Source: Chitinophaga hostae
Lineage (GTDB): Bacteria; Bacteroidota; Bacteroidia; Chitinophagales; Chitinophagaceae
Reading direction: 5' to 3'
DNA: 64,000 nt
Assembly: GCF_018224885.1 (NCBI RefSeq)
Contig: NZ_JAGTXB010000001.1
Coordinates: 248,001-312,000 of the forward strand
Below, piece by piece: positions 36,265-44,771 of the stretch. How positions within the stretch are numbered: position 1 is the stretch's first letter; each line of letters starts with the position of its first letter. A program made the position numbers and the translations under genes. The notes under the pieces were generated by a model. It was not told the origin of the DNA. It worked only from the letters and a program-made list of their open reading frames with translations, and did no database searches.

Positions 36265-36333
36265 TTACTGTTATTTACTGTTAAGGGCTGTCGGTAAGCG
36301 TTAATCTTCCTTATTTACTGTTAATTACTGTTA
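36265..36333. promoter_or_regulatory. Four phased TTACTGTTA direct repeats (OmpR-type operator)
   Basis: TTACTGTTA occurs at 36265, 36275, 36315 and 36325. Within each pair the spacing is exactly 10 bp, and pair to pair is exactly 50 bp, so all four face the same helix side. Tandem sites one turn apart are the usual binding pattern of OmpR-family regulators. The block lies just upstream of the kinase promoter and within the divergent gap. Confidence 0.75.
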
Positions 36334-36338
36334 AGGGA

Positions 36339-36372
36339 TTGACGGGTATTAGGGCGGGAATAGATAGTTTTG
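36339..36372 (+). promoter_or_regulatory. Promoter of the kinase/regulator operon
   Basis: TTG at 36339-36341, a 23-bp spacer and TAGTTTTG at 36365-36372. The last operator repeat ends 5 bases before the TTG, a class II-like activator position. The kinase ATG lies 20 bases after the -7 element. Confidence 0.6.
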
Positions 36373-36392
36373 TAAGGACCTTAAAATCTTCC

Positions 36393-37835
36393 ATGAGACA
36401 ACGAATCAGAAATATCCTCATCCTCATGTCTGTTTGTATACTGGGTATATTTCTATTCCAGGGCTACTGGCTGTATAATTCCTACAAGCTAAGGGAGGAG
36501 CAATTCAGCAAGGAAATCAATGAATCGCTGAGGATGGCGGTTTTCAATAAACAGTTTTCCGATGTGCGCAGGTACATCCGGTATTACGGAAAAGATAAAG
36601 ACTCCCTGAATCAATCCAGGCGTGGGTTGGCAAACCAGCTGGAAGAAATAGGGATGCCGAAGGGAAGGAAATTCCGGGGGCAGCGTGAGTTTGACCACTA
36701 TCCTGGTCCGCCTCCGCCGGAGTATACCCGGGGGGACTCTCCTTCTCACGTTTACGTGGATACTTTGGCCCGGCAGATCTCTGAATTCCTCATTACCAGC
36801 AACTTACATAACGATAGCACCAATCTTGTAAAACTGGATTCCGTATTTAAAGTGGAACTAGCTAACCGGCAAATTGCCACCCCTTACCGGCTGGATACCA
36901 TTCATCTCAGCTACAGCGGGTTTGACCGCGAGAGTTTCAGGGATAGTATCCGTCGCCGCGAACCAAGGCAAACGGCCAAAATTCCTTTTAACCCCGCCAG
37001 CAATCTTTTTGTGCAGGCCAGTTTTGATTCGCCGCTGCAATTTATTTTGCAGAAAATGATCTGGACCCTGCTCAGCTCCCTGGTGTTACTGGTGTTAACA
37101 ACCTTGTCTTTTGTGTACATGCTGAGAACTATTCTCAAACAAAAGAAGCTGTCGGAAGTAAAAAATGATTTCATCAACAACATGACGCATGAGCTTAAAA
37201 CACCCATTGCTACTGTGTCTGCGGCGGTGGAGGCATTGCAGAATTTTAATGCGCTGAATGACCAGCGGAAAACACAAACCTATCTCGATATCTCCAAAAA
37301 TGAATTGCAGCGTCTATCCGACCTGGTGGAAAAAGTACTGCATATTGCTGCCGAAGAAAAAGAGGATATTGAGTTATTCCGGGAAGAAACGGACCTGAAT
37401 GAAGTAATAGATAACATTCTTTCCAACCATCAGCTGAAGGCGGGCAAACAGCTGCAGCTCCGCTACGACAATAACCTGGCGGGCAAAACAGTGTATGTGG
37501 ATAAAACCCACCTGGCCAATGCCATTAACAACCTGGTGGATAATGCCATCAAGTATTCCGGCGAGCAGGTACAGTTATATATTCAAACCAGCCTGGAAAA
37601 CGGCATCTTAAAGATCCGGGTGAAAGACAATGGCATCGGTATTCCCAAAGTATACCAGGGAAGTATCTTTGATAAGTTTTTCAGGGTGCCCACCGGCAAC
37701 CTGCATAATGTGAAGGGATTTGGTTTAGGATTAAGTTATGTGCAGAAGATTGTGGAAATGCATGGAGGCACCATACAGGTGCAGAGTGAGCCGGACAAAG
37801 GCAGCGAATTTACTATTATCATCCCTTCCGCTTAG
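36393..37835 (+). CDS. Membrane sensor histidine kinase
   Basis: 480 residues from ATG 36393. TM1 is about 6-26 and TM2 about 224-246. They enclose a roughly 195-residue periplasmic sensor with a Pro-rich patch (PGPPPPEYTRGDSP). The H box NNMTHELKTPIATVSAA carries His266. N box NNLVDNAIKYSG, G1 DNGIGIP, F box and G2 GFGLGLSYV are intact, so it should be active. Its cognate regulator follows after 21 bases. The upstream operator repeats suggest autoregulation and control of the divergent GLPGLI/beta-barrel operon. Confidence 0.93.
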   Translation: MRQRIRNILILMSVCILGIFLFQGYWLYNSYKLREEQFSKEINESLRMAVFNKQFSDVRRYIRYYGKDKDSLNQSRRGLANQLEEIGMPKGRKFRGQREFDHYPGPPPPEYTRGDSPSHVYVDTLARQISEFLITSNLHNDSTNLVKLDSVFKVELANRQIATPYRLDTIHLSYSGFDRESFRDSIRRREPRQTAKIPFNPASNLFVQASFDSPLQFILQKMIWTLLSSLVLLVLTTLSFVYMLRTILKQKKLSEVKNDFINNMTHELKTPIATVSAAVEALQNFNALNDQRKTQTYLDISKNELQRLSDLVEKVLHIAAEEKEDIELFREETDLNEVIDNILSNHQLKAGKQLQLRYDNNLAGKTVYVDKTHLANAINNLVDNAIKYSGEQVQLYIQTSLENGILKIRVKDNGIGIPKVYQGSIFDKFFRVPTGNLHNVKGFGLGLSYVQKIVEMHGGTIQVQSEPDKGSEFTIIIPSA

Positions 37836-37856
37836 GAACAATAAATAAAGCGATTT

Positions 37857-38543
37857 ATGGCAAAAGTATTATTGATAGAAGATGAAGTACAGCTTGGGCA
37901 GATTGTGAAAGACAGCCTTGAAATGCGTGGCTTTGAAATGCTGTATGCTGCCGATGGCAGGGAGGGATTACGTTTGTATCAGCAGGAGCATCCGGATGTA
38001 GTGGTACTGGATATAATGATGCCCAATATGGACGGGTTTACCGTCACCGCAGAGATCCGTAAACAGGATAAATTTACGCCGATCATTTTCCTTACCGCCA
38101 AATCCCAGACGGCGGATGTGGTGAAGGGGTTTGAGCTCGGCGGCAACGACTACCTGAAGAAACCGTTTAGTATGGACGAGCTGATTGTCCGTATTACGGC
38201 CTTACTGAAACGCTTCAGCGACCATCCCGGTACCCGTGAAATGGAAGAAGGAGCGGTGTCTATCGGGCAATATATTTTTAATTACACCAAGCAAACCCTT
38301 GCCCGTAACAATACCATTGAGTTTCTTTCTCACCGCGAGGCCGCTATTTTACGCCGGTTGTACGATAACAAGAATGAAGTAATGGAGCGGAAAACAGTAT
38401 TGCTGGATCTTTGGGGAGATGATAACTTTTTTAATGCCCGCAGTATGGACGTATTTATCACCAAACTTCGCCGGTACCTGAAAGATGATTCCAGGGTACA
38501 GATCGTAAACATCAGGGGGGTGGGTTATAAACTGATTTTTTAG
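37857..38543 (+). CDS. OmpR-family response regulator
   Basis: 228 residues. Receiver domain with acidic pocket EDE (8-10), phospho-acceptor Asp52 in VVVLDIMMPNMDG, Thr in FLTAKSQ and Lys in LKKPFS. The C-terminal winged helix (about 135-228) contains LSHREAAILRRLYDNKNEVMERKTVLLDLWG, MDVFITKLRRYLKDD and IRGVGYKL. Expected to bind tandem direct repeats, such as the four TTACTGTTA sites upstream of the operon. Its last 4 bases overlap the convergent LytS-like gene. Confidence 0.95.
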   Translation: MAKVLLIEDEVQLGQIVKDSLEMRGFEMLYAADGREGLRLYQQEHPDVVVLDIMMPNMDGFTVTAEIRKQDKFTPIIFLTAKSQTADVVKGFELGGNDYLKKPFSMDELIVRITALLKRFSDHPGTREMEEGAVSIGQYIFNYTKQTLARNNTIEFLSHREAAILRRLYDNKNEVMERKTVLLDLWGDDNFFNARSMDVFITKLRRYLKDDSRVQIVNIRGVGYKLIF

Positions 38544-39382
38544 CCGGTGCTGCCCATGGCTGCTGCTACCTCAAAAGTGATATATACACGTGTGCCCAGT
38601 ACCGTATTTTCTGCTCCCGGCAGGTCTGTAATTTCTATGTTAAACTGGGTATGATACATGGCTCTGTAAAGTGAGGCCCTTTCCATGCATATTTCCATGC
38701 CCCTTGAATGATGGTTATTGCTTTTTAATCCATCGTGATGGTACTGTAGGGCTTGTACACGGCCTATGCCGTTGTCGGTCACCTCGCAGGCATAAAGCTG
38801 CGGGGAAAGCTGTGTCCACCCGATATGCAGCTGCCTGTCGGCAGTCTTATGCATCAATCCGTGCCAGATAGCATTTTCCACAAAAGGTTGTACCAGCATA
38901 CAGGGAACCTGCAATGCGCGTGGCGAGATACGCGGATCTGTGGTGAGGGTATATTCGAACCCGTTATTGGTGCGGAGTTGCTCCAGTTTAAGGTATAGTT
39001 CCAGCATATCTGACTCTTCCTGAAGGGAAACGAAATTTTTATCGGACAGGGTTAATACCTTCCGTAGCAGCAGGGCAAACCCTGACACATATTGCTGGGC
39101 AAGGGCTGTTTCCCCGGTAAGCAGGGCCGTATAAATTCCGTTCAGGCAATTGAACTGGAAATGCGGATTGATCTGAGATTTAAGCGTACCCAGCTTCAGC
39201 TCGGAAAATTGTTTGCGCAACAGCAGGAGTTCTTTTTCCTGTAGATTACTATGGCGGGTCATCACCGCTTCATTGTTTTTAAGTACAAGGTAGCGGGATC
39301 TGTAATGGAGGAAAAGCAGGAAAAATGCGATAGACCCGGCTGTGGCGAATAACAGCGAAGTATTGTGTATCGTTACAGTCAT
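38540..39382 (-). CDS. LytS/YehU-type sensor kinase (His_kinase family)
   Basis: 280 residues. One N-terminal membrane helix (about 9-25), a short coiled coil, then the His_kinase signature LKSQINPHFQFNCLNGIYTALL. The ATP-binding region keeps the N box (QPFVENAIWHGL) and the G box (VTDNGIGRVQAL). No LytTR regulator is adjacent, so its partner must lie elsewhere, possibly the regulator at 62025-62771, whose own neighbour kinase has a damaged ATP site. The sensory input is not visible. Confidence 0.88.
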   Translation of the reverse strand: MTVTIHNTSLLFATAGSIAFFLLFLHYRSRYLVLKNNEAVMTRHSNLQEKELLLLRKQFSELKLGTLKSQINPHFQFNCLNGIYTALLTGETALAQQYVSGFALLLRKVLTLSDKNFVSLQEESDMLELYLKLEQLRTNNGFEYTLTTDPRISPRALQVPCMLVQPFVENAIWHGLMHKTADRQLHIGWTQLSPQLYACEVTDNGIGRVQALQYHHDGLKSNNHHSRGMEICMERASLYRAMYHTQFNIEITDLPGAENTVLGTRVYITFEVAAAMGSTG

Positions 39383-39471
39383 ACCCCCTCTGATTTGCTG
39401 ATGAAAATATACGTCATTTTCCGGAAATATACACGGTGTTTCGCCACCACAGTTTATTACTCCTAATCGCT

Positions 39472-39479
39472 TATCTTTG
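39472..39479 (+). promoter_or_regulatory. -7 element giving a near-leaderless pheS mRNA
   Basis: TATCTTTG ends 6 bases before the pheS ATG at 39486. Transcription should start at or next to the start codon. No clear -33 TTG is seen. Confidence 0.55.
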
Positions 39480-39485
39480 TCGTTT

Positions 39486-40514
39486 ATGGAACAGTTAGTA
39501 CAGCAAATAGCAGCCTACAAAGAAGAAATAGCGGCTTTTACGCCTGCCGGCGCAGCGGATCTGGAACAGTACCGCATAAAATTCCTGGGTACAAAGGGTA
39601 TCGTGAAAGCTCTTTTCGGGGAGATGAAGCAGGTACCGAATGACCGTAAGAAAGAATTTGGGCAGATATTAAACGAATTTAAACAACTCGCGGAATCCCG
39701 TTACGAGCAGTTCAGTGAGCTGAAGGATGCTGGCGGCGCGGCTACCGGCGATATCGACTATACGCTTCCTGCAGCGCCTCACCGGCTGGGTACCCGCCAC
39801 CCCATCAGTCTGGTGCGGAATAAAATCATCAGCATATTTGAACGACTGGGCTTTGCTATCGCTGAGGGGCCTGAAATCGAAGACGACTGGCACAACTTTA
39901 CTGCATTGAATTTGCCGGAAAACCACCCGGCCCGTGATATGCAGGATACCTTTTTCATCAGCAAAAATCCTGACTGGTTGCTGCGTACCCAAACCTCCTC
40001 CGCCCAGGTAAGGGTGATGGAAGAAGGTAAGCTGCCTATCCGTATCATCAGCCCGGGAAGGGTATACCGCAACGAAACTATTTCCGCCCGTGCACACTGC
40101 TTCTTCCACCAGGTAGAAGGGTTGTATATTGACGAAAACGTATCGTTTGCAGATCTGAAGCAAACACTGTATCATTTTGTGAAGGAGATGTTTGGCGAAA
40201 ACACCGGGATCCGTTTCCGTCCCTCCTATTTCCCGTTTACAGAGCCCAGCGCTGAAATGGACATCGTTTGTTTCATTTGCGGGGGCACCGGTTGCCCGGT
40301 ATGTAAACAAACCGGTTGGGTAGAAATTCTGGGTTGTGGAATGGTACATCCGAAAGTACTCGCCAACTGTGGTATTGACCCGGAAAAATATACCGGCTTC
40401 GCCTTTGGTATGGGAATAGAACGTATTACCATGCTGAAATACCAGATTAAAGATTTACGGCTGTTCTCTGAAAACGATACACGTTTCCTGGAGCAGTTTG
40501 AAGATGCGGTATAG
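39486..40514 (+). CDS. pheS: Phenylalanyl-tRNA synthetase alpha subunit
   Basis: 342 residues from ATG 39486. An upstream in-frame TTG lies inside the promoter element and is rejected. Charges tRNA-Phe as part of an alpha2-beta2 enzyme. The N-terminal coiled coil (1-85) contacts tRNA. Class II motifs include HPISLVRNKIISIFERLGF, GRVYRNETISARAHCFFHQVEG, RFRPSYFPFTEPSAEMD and GMGIERITMLKY. A CFICGG/CPVC zinc-like cluster (CxxC…CxxC) sits near 260-275. pheT is not adjacent, which is common in this phylum. Confidence 0.97.
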   Translation: MEQLVQQIAAYKEEIAAFTPAGAADLEQYRIKFLGTKGIVKALFGEMKQVPNDRKKEFGQILNEFKQLAESRYEQFSELKDAGGAATGDIDYTLPAAPHRLGTRHPISLVRNKIISIFERLGFAIAEGPEIEDDWHNFTALNLPENHPARDMQDTFFISKNPDWLLRTQTSSAQVRVMEEGKLPIRIISPGRVYRNETISARAHCFFHQVEGLYIDENVSFADLKQTLYHFVKEMFGENTGIRFRPSYFPFTEPSAEMDIVCFICGGTGCPVCKQTGWVEILGCGMVHPKVLANCGIDPEKYTGFAFGMGIERITMLKYQIKDLRLFSENDTRFLEQFEDAV

Positions 40515-40526
40515 CTGTATGGGGCT

Positions 40527-40642
40527 CAAAGCAAAAAGCAGAAAGCAAAAAGCTATTGCAGCGAATGATAATAGCGGAAGAGTATAGTTGGACGCTGTTA
40601 TCATTCGCTGCAATAGCTTTTTACTTTCCGCTTTCCGCCTTT
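40527..40642. repeat. Nested palindromic repeat between pheS and hbd-like gene
   Basis: A perfect 25-bp inner stem (40547-40571 with 40598-40622) contains AGCTATTGCAGCGAATGATAA. The outer arms use AAAGCAAAAAGCAGAAAGC words and their imperfect complement. The loop is 26 bases. It follows the pheS stop by 13 bases and may serve as its terminator. Confidence 0.85.
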
Positions 40643-40675
40643 AGCTTATTAATTATCCTGAAAAATCCTCAAATA

Positions 40676-41527
40676 GTGATTCAATCTATCGCCGTATGCG
40701 GCGCAGGTACCATGGGTGCCGGAATAGCACAGATAGCGGCCTATAGCGGATTCAATACACTGTTGTTCGATATACGGCAGGATGGTTTGGATAGGGCGAA
40801 AGCACAAATTGAGAAGAGTCTGGCCGTAGCGGTGGAAAAAGGGAAGCTGACTGCTGAAGAAAAGGATCTTATCCTGCAGCGGATCCGTTTTACCGCTGAA
40901 ATAGAAGACTGTATAGCCGACGTAGTGATCGAGGCTATTGTAGAGAAAATTGCCGCCAAAACAGCCTTGTTTAATCAACTGGCGGGCATCAATCCGTCCG
41001 AAACCATTTTTGCCACCAACACCTCCTCTTTGTCTGTTTCTGAAATAGCAGCAGCGGTAAGCAGCCGTTCTGACCGGGTGGTGGGTATGCATTTTTTTAA
41101 CCCGGCGCACCTGATGAAACTGGTGGAAGTGGTAAGCGGAAAAGATACCGCGCCGGAAGTGGCAGAAGCAGTGTACGCGCTGGCGCAGAAAATGAACAAG
41201 GTACCGGTAAGGGTAAAAGATTCGCCAGGTTTTATTGTTAACAGGGTAGCGCGGCATTACTACCTCGAAGCAATGCAGATAGCGGAACAAGGCCAGGCCG
41301 ACTTCAGCACCATAGACCAGCTGCTGGAAAGCGCTGGTTTCAAAATGGGACCTTTCGCTTTAATGGACCTCATCGGCAATGATGTAAACCTGGCGGTAAC
41401 ACAATCCTTATACGACGCATTTGGCCATGCTCCCCGTTTTAAACCTAACATACTCCAGGAACAAAGGGTAAAGGATGGTAAGCTGGGACGCAAAACAGGA
41501 TTGGGTTTTTACCGGTACGAACAATAG
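40676..41527 (+). CDS. 3-hydroxyacyl-CoA (3-hydroxybutyryl-CoA) dehydrogenase
   Basis: 283 residues from a GTG start at 40676. The longer open frame begins inside a palindromic repeat and adds 40 residues that match nothing, so GTG is preferred. NAD-binding loop SIAVCGAGTMGAGIAQIAA, then TNTSSLSVSEIA, VVGMHFFNPAHLMKLVEVV with the catalytic His, and DSPGFIVNRVARHYYLEA. The C-terminal domain ends GRKTGLGFYRY. It acts in beta-oxidation or butyrate/aromatic degradation. Other pathway genes are not nearby. Confidence 0.9.
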   Translation: MIQSIAVCGAGTMGAGIAQIAAYSGFNTLLFDIRQDGLDRAKAQIEKSLAVAVEKGKLTAEEKDLILQRIRFTAEIEDCIADVVIEAIVEKIAAKTALFNQLAGINPSETIFATNTSSLSVSEIAAAVSSRSDRVVGMHFFNPAHLMKLVEVVSGKDTAPEVAEAVYALAQKMNKVPVRVKDSPGFIVNRVARHYYLEAMQIAEQGQADFSTIDQLLESAGFKMGPFALMDLIGNDVNLAVTQSLYDAFGHAPRFKPNILQEQRVKDGKLGRKTGLGFYRYEQ

Positions 41528-41534
41528 TTTTAGT

Positions 41535-41542
41535 TATTTTTG
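41535..41542 (+). promoter_or_regulatory. -7 element for the epimerase gene
   Basis: TATTTTTG matches TAnnTTTG and lies 26 bases before the ATG at 41569, just past the upstream stop codon. Confidence 0.45.
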
Positions 41543-41568
41543 CCCTATAGTTAAAGAATTTAGTCTTC

Positions 41569-42555
41569 ATGATTTTAGTAACCGGTGGTACAGGTTTTTT
41601 GGGTAGTCATTTAATTCGCGCATTAGTTGCAGCGGGGAAACCCGTGAGGGCACTATACCGTCAACAGCCTTCTCCCCGGTTGCAGGACATTTCCGATAAA
41701 ATAGAATGGGTTCCCGGCGACATCATGGATATCTTCAGCCTGGAAGATGCCCTGGTGGGTGTTACCCAGGTGTACCATTGTGCAGCCATTGTTTCTTTTC
41801 AGGCGGAAGACCGGAACCGGTTACTCAAGATCAATGTGGAAGGAACAGCTAATGTGGTGAACATGTCGCTCGATGCCGGCGTTAAGAAATTACTGTATGT
41901 AAGCTCGGTGGCTGCTATTGGAAGGGCGAGGGAAAATGCTGCGGTGAACGAGGAGTGTGAGTGGGAAGACAGCAAAAATAATTCCCGCTACAGCGTCAGT
42001 AAATTCCAGAGCGAAATGGAAGTTTGGCGGGGCATTGCAGAAGGACTGGATGCGGTGATTGTAAATCCGTCTATCATCCTGGGTGCTGGTTTCTGGGACG
42101 ACGGGTCAGGCGCCCTGTTAAAAAATGCCTGGAAGGAATTCCCTTATTATACCCAGGGCGTAAATGGTTTTGTGGATGTGGAAGATGTGGTACTTGCCAT
42201 GATACAACTGATGGACAGTGATATCAATGCTGAGCGGTTCATTCTGTCGGCCGACAACTGGGATTACCAGCGCCTTTTTACCACGATGGCAACAGCCCTG
42301 AGTAAGAAGCCGCCACATATTGCCGCGAAGCCCTGGATGGCCGAGGTAGTATGGCGCCTGGAAAAGGTGAAGGGAATGATAACGGGAAAACGTCCTTTGG
42401 TAACCAAAGAAACTGCCCGTACTGCCCAGATGAAAGTTTATTACGAAAACAGGAAGCTGTTGACAGCTTTGCCGCAATTTCAGTTCCGGCCGCTGGAACA
42501 GACTATACAACGGATTGCAGGCGCCTTCCTTGAGGAGCGTGGCGAAAAGCGTTAG
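41569..42555 (+). CDS. NAD(P)-dependent epimerase/dehydratase (extended SDR)
   Basis: 328 residues. It begins MILVTGGTGFLGSHLIRALVAAGKPVRALYR, the extended-SDR glycine motif. Then come the WVPGDIMDIFSLEDAL loop, VYHCAAIVSF, LLYVSSVAAIGR and the YSVSKFQSEMEVWR active site with YxxxK. It resembles dihydroflavonol-reductase-like bacterial SDRs acting on sugar nucleotides or hydroxysteroid-like substrates. Specificity is unknown. It starts 41 bases after the dehydrogenase and carries its own -7 element. Confidence 0.88.
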   Translation: MILVTGGTGFLGSHLIRALVAAGKPVRALYRQQPSPRLQDISDKIEWVPGDIMDIFSLEDALVGVTQVYHCAAIVSFQAEDRNRLLKINVEGTANVVNMSLDAGVKKLLYVSSVAAIGRARENAAVNEECEWEDSKNNSRYSVSKFQSEMEVWRGIAEGLDAVIVNPSIILGAGFWDDGSGALLKNAWKEFPYYTQGVNGFVDVEDVVLAMIQLMDSDINAERFILSADNWDYQRLFTTMATALSKKPPHIAAKPWMAEVVWRLEKVKGMITGKRPLVTKETARTAQMKVYYENRKLLTALPQFQFRPLEQTIQRIAGAFLEERGEKR

Positions 42556-42598
42556 GGACGTTATGCCATGGACGATATTACCCCCCTCATTGCTTTTT

Positions 42599-43270
42599 CT
42601 ATAATAAAAAAGCGGCGATGGCTGCAGATAATGTCTTCGACATTTCGGGATCTGCTTCCCTGCTCACCCACACTTTGGGTTTATCGCCCGGTACCACAGC
42701 CGCTACCGGTTGTCCGCGATACTGGAATTCATAGCAAATATTTTCGTAGGAATTAACTTTACCGAAGCGGTTATGCGCGGTTATGCGTATATCTGTATCC
42801 GTAGACCTGAGTACGCCTACCGGTTTATTGTCGTTCAGCTCCAGGTAGTGGGGCGATTTAACGATCATTTCCCAGCGTTTAAGGGGCTCATTTTGCGTGC
42901 CGTTGATGAGCGTGTAGCGAAGATCCGTAGCACCTGCCAGGCTGCTTAAATAAGACGGTAAATTACGATTGGCAAAGGCAATGGCTGTTGTGTTCATGGT
43001 TTGAATCAACAGATGCTCATTATTGCCGTTCAGAAAGAAATTAAAGGCGTTTTTAGGGTCTTTGATGAAGGTGGTCTCCGCTACTCCGTTTTTGCGGGAA
43101 GAGGTGGAATAAGGGCCAAAAGAGACAGTTTTTGCGGTAAGCCAGCCATCTTTCACCTTTGCGGCCAGTTCCTGGTCGTTGGTATAAAGAGAAGCGGATG
43201 TCTGTGTCTTTTTTGGGGTGCTGCAACTCCATAGCAGCAGGGGGATTAAAGCGGCAAGTATTTGCTTCAT
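42599..43270 (-). CDS. Hypothetical lipoprotein
   Basis: 223 residues. I do not recognise the family. Lipobox LLWSC puts a lipidated Cys near 16. The mature part has a KDGWLTAKTVSFGPYSTSSRKNG segment, an AFNFFLNGNNEHLLIQTMNTTAIAFANR beta-rich stretch and a C-terminal domain ending MSKTLSAAIAAFLL. No membrane helix follows. It lies between the convergent epimerase gene and an LpxD-like gene and seems to be transcribed alone after the upstream hairpin at 43306-43349. Outer-membrane or periplasmic location is inferred. Confidence 0.7.
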   Translation of the reverse strand: MKQILAALIPLLLWSCSTPKKTQTSASLYTNDQELAAKVKDGWLTAKTVSFGPYSTSSRKNGVAETTFIKDPKNAFNFFLNGNNEHLLIQTMNTTAIAFANRNLPSYLSSLAGATDLRYTLINGTQNEPLKRWEMIVKSPHYLELNDNKPVGVLRSTDTDIRITAHNRFGKVNSYENICYEFQYRGQPVAAVVPGDKPKVWVSREADPEMSKTLSAAIAAFLL

Positions 43271-43305
43271 GAAGCGGGTTTTTTGAACAGAGAGGCTTTT
43301 AAGAA

Positions 43306-43349
43306 AGCGGTTTGTTATGCTGCAGGCTACAGCAGCATAACAAACCGCT
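43306..43349 (-). terminator. Hairpin terminator of the LpxD-like gene
   Basis: Perfect 18-bp stem AGCGGTTTGTTATGCTGC with GCAGCATAACAAACCGCT around an 8-base loop, 11 bases after the stop. On the minus strand it is followed by TTTCTT. Confidence 0.8.
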
Positions 43350-43359
43350 GTTGAAAATC

Positions 43360-44307
43360 TTATTTAAGATCTTTTACCTTTTCCCAGATTTCCGGAATAC
43401 GTTTGATCCAGGTAATTTCTTTCTTGCGGTTCCGGGCTTCTTCCGAAGGTGTGCCGAAGTATACTTTACCCGCTTCCAGGTTGCCGGGTACTCCGCTTTG
43501 TGCGAGTACTACAGCTCCTTTACCGATGGTTAGATCTTTATTCACTCCTACCTGGCCCCAGAGGATTACATTGTCTTCAATGTGGGCTTTACCGGCAATA
43601 CCTACCTGTGCGGCAATCAGTACATTTTTGCCAATAACGGTGCCGTGACCTACGTGGATCATGTTATCCAGTTTGGTGCCGCGACCAATGATGGTATCGC
43701 CGCTTACGCCTTTGTCGATGGTACAGCCGGCGCCGAGTTCCACATCGTCTTCTATGATCACCCTGCCGCAGCTGAGTAACTTATCATACATTACTTCCCG
43801 CTCTGCTCTTTTCTTAAAGTAGAAAGCGTCTGCACCAAGTACTGTACCTGCATGTATCACCACGTTGTTGCCGATGATGCAATGATCGTAGATGGTTACG
43901 TTAGGATGAATGACGCAATTGCTGCCAATACGCACATGGTTGCCAATGAATACGTTGGGCTGAATAACGGTGCCTTCTCCGATAACAGCGCTGTCGCTGA
44001 TGGCTTTGGTTGCCGGCTCAAATGGTCTGAACCTTTTTACCAGTTTTACATAGGCACTAAACGGGTCGTCGAGTACTAAAAGCGCCTTTCCTTCCGGACA
44101 ATCCACCTTTTTGTTAATGATGATAATTGTAGCTGCCGATTGCAGACTGGCGTTATAGTATTTCTCAAAGTCAACAAAGGAAATATCTCCCGGCGTTACC
44201 TTATGTATTTCATTGATGCCGGTGGCCATCAATTGACTGTTGCCAACCAGCTCTGCGCCTATATATGCTGCTATTTCAGTTACTGCAACAGGTGCTTCGA
44301 ACTTCAT
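43360..44307 (-). CDS. lpxD: LpxD-like UDP-3-O-acylglucosamine N-acyltransferase
   Basis: 315 residues from ATG 44307 (MKFEAPVAV). The longer frame has no support. N-terminal substrate domain (TEIAAYIGAELVGNS, IHKVTPGDISFVD), then a left-handed beta-helix of hexapeptide repeats (VIGEGTVIQPNVFIGNHVRIGSNCVIHPNVTI) with the catalytic His likely in DNMIHVGHGTVIGKNV. It is somewhat shorter than E. coli LpxD (341). Bacteroidota often carry a second, shorter LpxD-like enzyme, so a paralogous role in lipid A or sugar acylation is possible. Confidence 0.85.
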   Translation of the reverse strand: MKFEAPVAVTEIAAYIGAELVGNSQLMATGINEIHKVTPGDISFVDFEKYYNASLQSAATIIIINKKVDCPEGKALLVLDDPFSAYVKLVKRFRPFEPATKAISDSAVIGEGTVIQPNVFIGNHVRIGSNCVIHPNVTIYDHCIIGNNVVIHAGTVLGADAFYFKKRAEREVMYDKLLSCGRVIIEDDVELGAGCTIDKGVSGDTIIGRGTKLDNMIHVGHGTVIGKNVLIAAQVGIAGKAHIEDNVILWGQVGVNKDLTIGKGAVVLAQSGVPGNLEAGKVYFGTPSEEARNRKKEITWIKRIPEIWEKVKDLK

Positions 44308-44489
44308 ATACTCTGAATTATTAAATAATGTTAAAGAGTAACAAAGGTAGTAAATCAACGATTGCAATAATCAAAATATGCCGGGTTGAAAACAACGATA
44401 AGAAAGTTTCAATCTGCTGTTATCCACAATTATTTTAGTAGTGTGAATAAAATTTTTTGTAAATTTTTTCTTTTGTGATGAAATTCTTT

Positions 44490-44582
44490 TTAATATTGTG
44501 TAGGGAATTTTGTTTCCCTGTACTTACTAACCCATTCACATAACAAGAAAGTCTGATTGTTTAAACGGTCAGACTTTTTTTA
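44490..44582 (+). ncRNA. Candidate small RNA with own terminator
   Basis: Between two minus-strand genes the plus strand carries a hairpin AGGGAA/TTCCCT (44502-44519), an unpaired stretch, then a 9-bp terminator stem AAAGTCTGA/TCAGACTTT (44548-44577) with a T7 run. No ORF or gene precedes this plus-strand terminator. A weak promoter (TTG, about 15 bp, TAATATTG near 44490-44498) fits a transcript of about 80 bases. No known RNA family was recognised. 6S RNA was considered but not supported. Confidence 0.5.
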
Positions 44583-44771
44583 TTGCCTTCGAAACCCGCA
44601 TGAATAAAGCGTTACAGCTGATCGCTATTTTACATCACTAAAAACTCCTGCTACTGCCTCATTACTTTTTTACCTTTTTTCCGGCAGGAAGGAGAAACGG
44701 GTGCTCCCCTCATTTTTTGTGTTTTTAGGAAATTATACCCCTCAAAGAGGAAAAAAAACTGTGATTAGCGA

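Noticed and set aside
39669..40349. 226-codon open frame antisense to pheS
   Set aside because: pheS is certain; the antisense frame has no family features and is a shadow of its codon usage.
40556..40675. N-terminal 40-residue extension of the hydroxyacyl-CoA dehydrogenase
   Set aside because: It is encoded by the palindromic repeat, and the NAD-binding domain begins immediately after the GTG at 40676.
44308..44582. 6S RNA in the lpxD-hemN gap
   Set aside because: The region has no long interrupted rod with a central bubble; the visible structure is one short hairpin plus a terminator.
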